NCBI GenBank assembly: GCA_944990035.1
Contig: CALYLX010000126.1
Span: forward strand, 1,116,001 to 1,180,000
Direction: 5' to 3'
Origin: Clitopilus passeckerianus
Lineage: Eukaryota; Basidiomycota; Agaricomycetes; Agaricales; Entolomataceae
Length of the DNA: 64,000 nt
The first letter of the stretch is position 1; every line of letters starts with the position of its first letter. Under the pieces are notes generated by a model. It did no database searches. It was not told the DNA's origin and saw nothing but the letters and a program-made list of their open reading frames with translations. Shown piece by piece: positions 44,560-53,570 of the stretch. Both the position numbers and the translations under genes were made by a program.

Positions 44560-46270
44560 ATGACTGGACAGACTCTCAGATTCTATTTGAAGAATTGCGA
44601 GCTTCCTCCCCTTGATCTAGACGAATATGGCCCACAACCCCCTCCAATTGGTCACAAGAGCCATCAAAACCATCTTACAGTACGGCCAGAGGAATGGCGC
44701 AGACTGGAATGCGTCAATCCACTCTCTGAAAGTATCTCTGCTGTTGCTCAAAAATGTACGTCCTGTCCACATGGCTTAATTGCTTCCAGCCTGACTTTTA
44801 TTTATAGGGACGTACGAGAATGTAATGGACGACGAACCCATCGATTTCCGTGAACTCCAAAAGCGGAAGAAGAATCTCCAACTCCCCTGCCCTCCAACGC
44901 TAAACCTGACACATTGTTTAATGCCGCCAGATAGTGTGGCGAGGTAGGATACTGAGTCCTCTTTTCTTTAGCTTCATCTCTGATGGGCCTACTCTAGCCT
45001 CGCGATCTGGATACAATGTTTACCTCTGCAGACGGTTGAGAGCGTCATCCACTTATTATACCCCGAATTTTCGCATTGGAAGTTCAAGCTCATAGATGAT
45101 CCTCAGGATCATGACCGAGACATCATACGGCATTTTGAATGGTGTGAGCAGCTACCCTCTATGAACGCACCCGGCGGCAGCAAACAGATCGTGGATCACA
45201 TTCGTTCGGTTCCAAGCCTGGTCATCGCTTTTCAACCTCCTTGGATATTGTCAGATCAAGATGTAGAGGAATTCGCCCAGTGCCGCTCGGTACGTATACT
45301 GCTGTTTCATGCTTTAGTCTTCTTCCTCAATGAGCAATAGTTTCCCCGGTTCCGGCGGGTAGGCCATGCATTCCCTACTCCCTTGGACAGCCATCACAGG
45401 CTATGGGCTAAGGTAGGGTTTCCTCTACATGACGCAATTATAAACCCTAACGCCGATCCATTAAGCTTTGGGATCTCTGTGCAAGGCGGAACACTCGGTG
45501 GTTTGTCCTTACTTCGTACACTCATTGGGTCTTCGGCGGTTTCTCCGAAGGTAAAAAGCACCGATATCCCTTCCATCTACAACCCCGGGCTTACTTTTTG
45601 ATAGGATGGTCTTCGGGCTTCATTACCGGAGTATATCCATTCTGGTCTACGCAACCATCGATTGCAGAAATGTTAACTTTCTGGCTTGCATCATCGATGC
45701 AAATCTCGGGTTCCGTTACTCTGCCCAAAGTAGGTGCCGATCCTACATACCTTGCTTCCGAGACGCCCTGCACCGTCTACGACATCTTGGCGTTCTATTC
45801 AGAGGACCAAGCGAATCATCTCTGGGCCATTTAGCACATGCTTACGTCGCGTTTTTCATTCAACGTAGGTGACCGAACCGTTGGCTTATCAGATTGGGTC
45901 AATTTTAATCCCTGCCAGCGCACCGGCCAATAGCTTTGAAATTCCATCCGATTCGGAGTCAAACTGGGAGGGCAAAAGCGTTTGTGAGTTTCCAGTTCAA
46001 AGGACGACGATATCATTTTCATTAATTATCTACTCAGCAATTCTTTCATCCGCCGGTGTCTATAGTCAAATCTCAGACCTAGACAGCTTGGACTCCATGG
46101 CCACTGCCCGAGCACGCAACCAGCAAAGGATGCATGAACCGCTGATACAACAGTGGATCGCTAACGCTGACGCCAGCCCACTTTGGTCACACACAGGCTC
46201 GCCAAGTCTTGCTCTCCACCCCCCGTCGCCGACTACTATGCGTCGCGCAGCGGGTGCCTGGCTTTTCTGA
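44560..46270 (+). CDS. Fungal protein of unknown function (WVFGGFSEGW type)
   Basis: A protein of roughly 400 residues in about eight exons; function not recognised. Start ATG 44560 (MTGQTLRFYLKNCELPPL). Exons join as WTYENVMDDEPIDFRELQKRKK, PPDSVASLAIWIQCLPLQTVE, then HAFPTPLDSHHRLWAK. An exon at 45474-45553 reads LWDLCARRNTRWFVLTSYTHWVFGGFSE and splices in frame to GWSSGFITGVYPFWSTQ. The downstream segment PSIAEMLTFWLASSM lies inside the same exon. This WVFG...GW core looks like a family restricted to Agaricomycetes, often with many paralogues, but I know no assigned role. The C-terminal part after 45730 is uncertain; the exon EPLAYQIGSILIP and the tail HEPLIQQWIANADASPLW to the stop at 46268-46270 fit best. 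No signal peptide. Confidence 0.6.
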
Positions 46271-46346
46271 CCCATGGACTGACGCGTGTACGAATGAGCA
46301 CCGATGGGTCATAAGATCCGGGCCTGTCCAAAGCCCCAGACATTGT

Positions 46347-47739
46347 TCAGCTCAGATCCAACCGTTTCGGTAGATCAGCGGTCGAAGGTGCAGTTACAGG
46401 TGTGAGGCCGCCATGCGAAGAGCTTGGTGTCCTTCCTGGGTTGTCGGCATGGGAGAGATCACTTTGGGATTGTGAAGAAGTTGTGGGTATAGAGGTATAA
46501 AGATTGGCTTTATGAGTGGAAGGAGGCACAACCTATTAATCAAAATCGTGATATATACTGCATCTGAATTGGGCAAATGAGACGTTTACGTACAGCTTGA
46601 ATTGAGGCGATGTGCGGCGCGTTTTGGACGTCCTGAGTAGCATAGAATTCAAGCAGGACGTGTAATGCTTCTGGATAGCCTGTGAGGTTTGAAAGCGAAG
46701 TCAATAGACGTACACTGACCGGCAACACTCGTCAATTCCGGCTGTGATAGCGTGAAAAAGCTGATGGCATATCGAGAAGGATCAGGTGAAGCAGGTTTAT
46801 GAGAGGGAGGTGTGGGGAGGGAGGACGTTGGCGCTGTCGCAGAGATCCGAGCATCAAGAGAAGGAGAATTAGCCCCATCGAAAATCCGTTGCGCCATGAC
46901 ATAGCAAGCCGTAGCAATGATTTTAGGGGGGTAGAGGACACACATAGGTGTCCGAAAACTTTTTTTATTCAAGAAAGCTGATTTCAGCGTTGTTAGTAAT
47001 ACATAATCAAGGAAGAACCCACGAATCATGGGCAAGACTCCAGGCATATTCTTGGATGAGAGGATCTATCTCGTGTTTCTCGAAGAGGTCCACGAGTGCA
47101 GCATGAGGACTGTCAACAATAAAATCAAAACACAAGACCTCAAGGAGGATCTCTTCCGTCAAAAGGATGGCTGTTTGACACTGATCGACCTCCTGGAAGG
47201 TAATTAAAAACGAAGCAAGGAGCGTCGGGTCTGAAGGCCTAACCTTGCTGTCTGTGGGTATTTGTGATATGTCAATATTGGTGACTTTAGCCTGACAGAC
47301 TCTCGCAACGTCGCGGAGCTTCCTCCCGCATTCCTCTGTCTTAGTGGCGAGAAAGATGCATGCGGCTGCCACGTCCTGAAGGAGTTGAGTTGAGCATACT
47401 TCTGTGACTAACGCAGACCGTACTTGACGGTGGATGTCCTCCATGGAATATCGCATGTAGAACCGATGGAACCATGTTGCAGCTGTAAACATCGCGGATG
47501 TCGGTCTTCAGACAGTCAGGATTGATACCAGATAATCAATGTCAAGGAGGTACCAACAAGCCTAACGATGATCCCAGACGGAACAGAAATTCTACACCTC
47601 GAGCTCTGTCATAGAGTTGCTTGTCCACAGACCATTCCGTTGGAGTTGCATACAAAGCAGATAGAGGAAAGAGCCATTGAGAGTCGACATTAGCCGTCAT
47701 GGTGGTAGGTGTTACATGCCACTCTGCTGAAGGGGCCAT
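46347..47739 (-). CDS. Cyclin, CTK2 / cyclin-K-like
   Basis: A cyclin of roughly 350 residues that probably partners a transcriptional CDK (CTDK-I or P-TEFb type) phosphorylating the RNA polymerase II C-terminal domain. The N-terminal segment SQWLFPLSALYATPTEW and LYDRARGVEFLFRLG leads into the first cyclin box: TAATWFHRFYMRYSMEDIHRQ, DVAAACIFLATKTEECGRKLRD. The second box contains LLEVLCFDFIVDSPHAALVD and CVLYPPKIIATACYVMAQRI. The C-terminal tail is Ser/Pro/Thr-rich. Start chosen at 47739 (MAPSAEWHVTPTTM); ATG 47700 is possible. There are about five exons. The stop at 46347-46349 is 76 bp from that of the convergent gene. Confidence 0.82.
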
Positions 47740-50055
47740 CGTTTCTGGAACGCGTGCCTTATGTAAGACTTTGATTGCGAAGGGTCCTGTTTGTTGCACC
47801 CCAGCTACACCCCCAAGCGTGCTGGTTGACAATATTCTCAGGTGAGGGGCCCATTTAACTATAGATGAAGGCGGGGAGGGCTACAGGAGGCTCTCTGACG
47901 AGTCTGAAACCGACACTGCATGGTACCACGCGAGATATAATTACGGCATGTTTCCGAGTCTTCCAGAGTCGGCAAAACGACCCGAATAAAAAATGCAAGG
48001 ACCTGAAAAGGGGGATAGCTGGGCTTCAAATGGTTGAAATCCGTCAAACTGCCACATAACCCGGAGAAAGAAGGGGGCCGGCAAGGTGGTGCCAGTGAAT
48101 GTCGCCAAGTTTGCCCTGGGCTGATATAATGCACTTACAGGGAAATTATCCCCTCACATCACTCACCGCGCCAGCAATATGGCTCACAGGTTCGGAGTAA
48201 ATGGATGAACATATGACGCTGCGTGAATCTCTACGGAATTTTTCTGGAGGAAGTGGTGAACGAATCCTTGAATCCAGTGCAGCCACTTGCTTCCCTTGTT
48301 GCTTCCTATCATCTACATCTCACGCCAGGCACAGAGGGAATCTCGTCTCTTTTGGCAAGCCATTCCCAGGCCCTTCCCGCGATTATGAGCTGCTGCTGAT
48401 TTTGGTCAACACGATCATTAAATCATTCTTCCAGATTTACAAGTATACATTATTCTACTCGCTTCGGTATGTTCAAATGCATCACATCAGATAATTATGC
48501 TCTTTCACGCTATTTTGTGGGCTTCAACGCCTCCCTGCAGCTTCGCAACGAGGGCAAAACGACTGGAACGTGCGATCTGGAGACAGTGTTAGCCGGCCCT
48601 TCGCTTCGAGGAGAAAAGCCACACACTGTACTGTTCGGGAAATTGACGGCTTCGAATGATTAACGTCTGCGAGGACTCGATCGAGGAAAAACCGCTACTC
48701 ACTACTGCCAGCAAGTCTTCTTACAGTTTGGACTACAATCTTGAGGTGGCGGCGTTGGGTGTGTAGTACTGAATTTGCAGAACCTGTCGTTACACTGGAT
48801 CTGGAATCAATGTCTTCTGTCAAAGTCTGTAACGCCTGAATTGTCAAGAATGACGAACCAAGTCATCCGGCTTCAAGAGATGCAATCAGCGTTACGCCAC
48901 ATCACGATCAGCGTTATTCGACATACAAGGTTCACTACGTGATCGCAATAAGCAAAAATATGTTGGACTCTTTAAAAGCGGGATTAAGCTTCGGAGGAGG
49001 GAAATGGAACGGCGGAAAACCTCACTGTCGCCACTTGCACATGGTGAGTAAAGATGGAGGCCAAAACGGAGCAGAATTAGTTGTTGAATATCACCTCAAG
49101 AATCGCGCAATTTATACCTTCACGAAAGTCCCAGTCATGTAGAGTCAAAACACATACCTTGCCAAATTTAAAAAACGTGTATCATAGTCGGGCCGTAGAG
49201 ACGGCTCAGACATGGTGTTTGCGGAAAATACCTCGTGAAAAGCTCCCGGAATAAGGCTCCTATACATCATTTAACAGCATTGTGCTCGGAAAACTCGTGG
49301 CGAAATCCGATGGAGAGGAAGCCCAATTTGCTGAGCCATTTCTTATCTTTTAGCCAGCTATGCGATCAATAATCTACTTGGAGATGATCACATCGGTTTA
49401 GCGATGCAAGAGCTGGAGAAGATTTCGGGAGAAATCATTAGTGTGCTCATTTCGTCACACGGAAAAATTGGCATCTGGACCACGAAAGTGCCTCATGCAT
49501 GGTTACCCATCTCTCCCTGTTTAATCGGTCACATTGGATTGAATACGGCTTCAACCCCGCGGAGGCCAGGCCTGGAACGTGAATGAGGCAAGAAGCGAGC
49601 GAATAATGACGGAGGCAAGATATCTTTTCACAAAGACTGGTGCATCACGTCTGTCATCTTGTCTATCTCTTCGCCTCCGTTGGGTCGAGATACGCCCAAT
49701 GCGGACCGCGCATTTCTCGACAAAGGTTCACCCGTTCCCCACGAACACACAATTAAAAACGACACGCGTTCTGAAATTACTTAGGGGCAGGACACAGAGA
49801 GTGCTACTGTGAAAGGCAATGACACAAGCAAACAGTGGCAATGATTTCATATTACGACGCATCATGAACAAGCTCCGAGCCCCCAGGTTAATTCTGTGTG
49901 CCGTAAGCCCCATCCCTTGCACAGATAGTGTGCTTCCCGTCATGGAAGCGCTCACGAGGTCGTCGAATATAGGGCTTATGTCCGACACTTGATAATCGAG
50001 TAGCATGTATTAGGCGTTGTTGACGTAGAAAGGCTCGTGGGAGCTAAGTGTAGAT
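47740..50055. other. 2.3-kb gene-poor interval
   Basis: This is the longest stretch without a confident gene. It holds the promoter of the cyclin (to about 48050), a patch at 48179-48663 with coding-like character (listed separately), and then about 1.4 kb (48670-50055) with only short frames. A 10-bp word ATCAGCGTTA occurs twice 21 bp apart near 48886-48917. No transposase, LTR, terminal repeats or RNA gene recognised. Confidence 0.5.
48179..48663 (+). other. Possible small unrecognised gene
   Basis: ATG 48179 opens MAHRFG, followed by a good donor GTAAAT. A 53-nt intron ending TCTGGAG leads in frame to EVVNESLNPVQPLASLVASY and HLTPGTEGISSLLASHSQALP, before a TGA at about 48395. A TATAAT lies about 55 bp upstream of the ATG. 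Further on, GTATGT at about 48467 and CCCTGCAG at about 48538 could bound another intron before LRNEGKTTGTCDLETVLAG to a stop at 48661-48663. I could not build one consistent frame across all pieces. It may be a short orphan gene or a decayed one. Confidence 0.28.
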
Positions 50056-51536
50056 TTATCCCGCAAACATACCAACGAGGTACTGGCTGACACCTTCTGG
50101 CGTCAAGCTGCCAACGTCGGAGAATACAAGAGATATTAAATCGGGTCTAGTACCGGAATTATCAGCATAATGAGCGTGTGGGCGACCCGTGGCTGTGATT
50201 AGAGATCGACCCACCTCGTATAATCCACCTCAGGATTATCGAACGCTATTTTCTCTTGTGTAATCTTGGTAGGTTTTCCAAGTGTTTGATCTACTTCATT
50301 ATTGGGATGTGGGGGGGACGATGACGACGATGCCGGCGCGGAGAACGTGAATAGCTTTGTCTTGAAGCTCGGCAGATCATATTGCGATAAAGGAAACAGT
50401 CGGTGAAACTTGTAACTGCCAACACATGTCCACCAAGCTCATATCAGTAATTTGTTTGAGAATTCGGGACGGAATTTATTGATACCTTTCAGCAAGAGCA
50501 TAGAAAGGTTTGTTTGCCGCTTTTGCAATGATGGCAATCTGATTGCTCCCCACGGCATTAATTAGACCACCACTTTCCACCACGGCTTCGGATCCCACCA
50601 ACACGAGGTCGACCTTTTCCATGACGTACGCAACGGCCGAGTCCAATATGACGGTGCATGGAATGCCTGCGGCATTCAAAGCTTCCGCTGTTCGAATCCT
50701 GTACCCGTAGTCCTCATTAGGTGCAAATCCAGAAACGATGCAAGGACTGCTAACCCGTTTCCACGCGGACGCGCCTCTGTGACAAACACTGAGAGCGAAA
50801 TATTAGTTCCCAGGCTCCAGGGCGACAGGAGATTAAATACCCCACCTGATATCCGCTTTTTCTTATGGGCATACAGCAGAGTCTGCATTACAACTCTCGA
50901 ATAGGAATGGGTCAGAATCTGCCGGCAGGGTGTCAATATTCTAGCAATCCACAAAGAAGCTGATAGGACTCGCGATCGATCCATCTTTGATAAACTGGAC
51001 AGCTAGCTCGGCGATCTTTTGCCTATATGTCAGAGCTTCAGCTGCATACTGCCGGCCGTGTTCAATGAGTTTCGTTTTCAAGTCCGCAAAGCTCTGATAT
51101 GTCTAAATTCAGGAACGTCTTGACCAGAGGGTGGAATCGGAGCACATACAGCAGAGTCATGTGGAAACAAGGTAACGAACGCGGTGAATAATTCACATCC
51201 AGCATTCAGACTGGTGGGGTTGGGTGATCGGTCCCTCAAGACTTTTGCGCCGTCATTCAGAGCTTGCACGAGTTCGAACATGGTTCCAGCTATGATTCTC
51301 CGAGGTTTGCAGGCCAAGGATGTTGTAGAAATCCGGGGTACTTACCCGTGGAGTGTTTTATTAACTCTGTCAAGGCGAGAATGGCAGCCAAAGGAGTGGA
51401 TATCTTCACTGAGTGGATTAGATTTATTGGAGAGGAACATCGGCTGGATCTAACACACGTTTTCATCCGCGAGAAACTCCTGGAATGAATCCCACACAGA
51501 AAACGGAGAGCCTTCTGGTTTGGTACTATCAGCCAT
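50056..51536 (-). CDS. GCN3: Translation initiation factor eIF2B subunit alpha
   Basis: This is the regulatory alpha subunit of the eIF2B guanine-nucleotide exchange factor, which senses phosphorylated eIF2 in the cytoplasm. Start ATG 51536 (MADSTKPEGSPFSVWDSFQEFL), then LAAILALTELIKHSTG, the helix IIAGTMFELVQALNDGAKVLRD, LTYRQKIAELAVQFIKDGS and the Rossmann-like half: VFVTEARPRGNGL, GIPCTVILDSAVAYVMEKVDLVLVGSE, NAVGSNQIAIIAKAANKPFY. The C-terminus holds DYTRPDLISLVFSDVGSLTPE and ends YLVGMFAG with TAA at 50056-50058. VGSEAVVESGGLINAVG is the eIF2B alpha/beta/delta signature. There are about eight exons. The short length without a long N-terminal extension points to alpha, not beta or delta. 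Confidence 0.92.
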
Positions 51537-52420
51537 GGCTTGGAGGTACTGGAGAGTTGAGTCAAGCCGTGATCGAAAACTCCTGGTCTAATCATGTTTA
51601 CGTAAGCGTTAACTGGGTTGTGTTTGGCCAAGAGGCTGCTGAGCTGAAAACCAACCCTTGAGGGGCCAAAGCGCTCAGGAACTGAAAAAGACGGAGAAAT
51701 TCGCGAGGCGCCTGCATACGACGGAAGGCTATCTTTGTTGCGTCTCAACCGGTCTCCGGATTGTTATGTCAAAGCTGTTTCAGAACATTTTTGAGTCTCC
51801 AAGGGTCGCGCGAGTTATGCGCGCCTAGAACGATAGCGGACTAACTTTGTGCTGAAATTTGAAAGAACAAAAAAGATGACCTATCGTAACTTGACCTTAT
51901 TTAGTTTTGTAAAGAGCGGTTGTTAGGAACGTTACTTGGGAATGGCCCGCCCTGATGGCCTGGGAAAGTGAAGAATCGGGAGGAAGCCCGAAATGGGTGT
52001 AGCTTGTGAGGTATTCTATAGAAGAACAGTGAGCTTGTGGATATTGTTGCACGTTGGACGATATCATTGTTCTTCACGACAGTACCAAGGGCCGAGGAAT
52101 CTTAATCGGGTTGTATCAGGGGGCCATGCGAGAAGAGCGGTCGGGACGAATACACGTGTATTCTTGACCGACGCTGGATCGGTGATCGCATTCATTATTC
52201 GCTTTTGCACCAAACCCGCCTCAGGGTCCATTCAAAAGGCGAACCTCAAATATGCTCCTTTCCTCCTTCCCTTCCTCACTTTGAGTTCTCCGTCGTCGTC
52301 CTCTTCATCCTTCTCCTCTGTCTTTTCCGTATCAATGTACGTCGTTTACGTCCTTATCGTTGTCATACGAGCCCACTGACTCACCCGGCCTTTGTTCCTT
52401 AACCAGTCGCCCCTGCCATT
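51537..52420. promoter_or_regulatory. Divergent region, eIF2B-alpha / orphan gene
   Basis: An 884-bp spacer between divergent starts. It contains a 16-bp perfect palindrome around CACGTG (52148-52163) and a long C/T-rich tract at about 52256-52330, typical of strong fungal promoters. A probable 5'-UTR intron of the orphan gene is at 52337-52406 (GTACGT donor, CTGACTCAC branch-like sequence, AACCAG acceptor). No other gene evident. Confidence 0.5.
52148..52163. promoter_or_regulatory. 16-bp perfect palindrome with E-box core
   Basis: GAATACACGTGTATTC is its own reverse complement, with CACGTG at 52153-52158. Perfect extended symmetry fits a bHLH or bZIP dimer site. It lies about 260 bp upstream of the orphan gene ATG. 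Confidence 0.5.
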
Positions 52421-53044
52421 ATGCAACAACCACGCCCTCAAGTCATTTTTTCCAGCGATGTCAAGAACATGGACGACTGGGCTCGACGCACAAAAATTCC
52501 GTTGACTACTGCAGATGCATTGGGTGCTACCTATGCTCGTGCACACCGTTGGCTGCAGACCCTTAGGTTGCGCCTCATCCGTGACTATGATTGGAGTGAT
52601 GCTCCTGCCCCCGACACTCGAATGCTTTACTCTCTAGAAACTTCATCCATCTGGCGCTCTTCTGTCGGCCTTCCCGCCGGCCCACAACTCAGACTTCAAC
52701 TACCCGTCCACGCTAGCTCTTTTTTCTCCCCGGAACGTCGTGTGCAATGGGAGATGGTTTTCCATAGCGACACTTTTGAGTCCGTCAGGAAGATTTGCCC
52801 CCCTATAAACGATATTCTGAACCTCCTTCAATGCCTGCTTACTGGCGTCGTTACTATCGTCTTCGAGGAGACCCTTCCTGACGGCGTTTACAGGACGACC
52901 CGCGGCCTACCGCCCGCAGCCTGGATAAACGACAACGAACGCACTCTCACCGAAATCTTTGGTCAAAATCACTTCAAACAGCTCCGCCGGGCCTGCAATG
53001 ACACCGAAACAGCCTTCAAACTTGAAGTCGTCACTCGACGCTAA
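52421..53044 (+). CDS. Orphan 207-aa protein
   Basis: A single uninterrupted frame of 207 codons, MQQPRPQVIFSSDVKNMDDW to FKLEVVTRR. I do not recognise any family. It is hydrophilic and slightly basic, with no signal peptide, a single mildly hydrophobic stretch (INDILNLLQCLLTGVVTIVF, about residues 128-147) and no Cys clusters or repeats. The coding part lacks introns, which is unusual here, though a 70-nt intron is likely in the 5' UTR. The upstream pyrimidine-rich tract and E-box palindrome suggest active expression. Codon choice is C-rich at third positions, in keeping with a real and fairly highly expressed gene. It is followed by a T-rich 3' flank. Confidence 0.65.
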   Translation: MQQPRPQVIFSSDVKNMDDWARRTKIPLTTADALGATYARAHRWLQTLRLRLIRDYDWSDAPAPDTRMLYSLETSSIWRSSVGLPAGPQLRLQLPVHASSFFSPERRVQWEMVFHSDTFESVRKICPPINDILNLLQCLLTGVVTIVFEETLPDGVYRTTRGLPPAAWINDNERTLTEIFGQNHFKQLRRACNDTETAFKLEVVTRR

Positions 53045-53570
53045 ACACCACTCAAAACCCAAAATGCGCGCCTCCCTCCGTGGCTTATCGGTCCACTCTT
53101 TCGCTCATGTTTTTCTTCAAATTACTCGCTTTTTTGTGCTTTCAGTTTTTGCAGCAATTCACCCATATTATTATAGACCACTTTAACGACACTCGCAGTT
53201 ACCTTTTCTCCTTTCATATCCTTCGTAGTTTATATGTCCCCCTTGCGCCTCGATGCATTGCATTTCAAAAATTTTTTGCACGTCATACCTCAATTGTTTC
53301 CCTATAATCGCATTATTATATACACCAGTATGCTAATATTTTTCTTGTAATTCTCACAGCGGTTCTAGTATATTGAACCATACTTTACGTACTACGAAAA
53401 ATTAGCTTATGTCCTGTAGGCTTCACTCTAGAATCTGAGATTCCTCAGCAAAATGGCCTCGAAAAACATACCATCCAATATATTAGACCAAGACAGAGCT
53501 AGCGTCCGCCACGGAAAGGTACTAAAATGCATACAACGTAAGGATATATGAGCGTCTATTGAACAGCCAC
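53045..53570. other. Convergent spacer, orphan gene / acyltransferase
   Basis: A 526-bp AT-rich region holding both 3' ends. T-rich runs near 53100-53300 follow the orphan gene. No gene or repeat recognised. Confidence 0.4.

Noticed and set aside
48389..48397. C-terminal Cys-Cys resembling a prenylation signal in the small gene candidate
   Set aside because: The frame is not a Rab and the exon end is uncertain, so the terminal residues may not be real; it does not fit a CaaX pheromone either.
48666..50055. Transposon remnant in the gene-poor interval
   Set aside because: No transposase or reverse-transcriptase motifs, terminal repeats or target-site duplications could be seen; only a 10-bp word repeated twice.
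50685..50705. GTTCGAATCC, like a tRNA T-loop
   Set aside because: It lies inside an eIF2B-alpha exon and no acceptor or anticodon stems can be folded around it.
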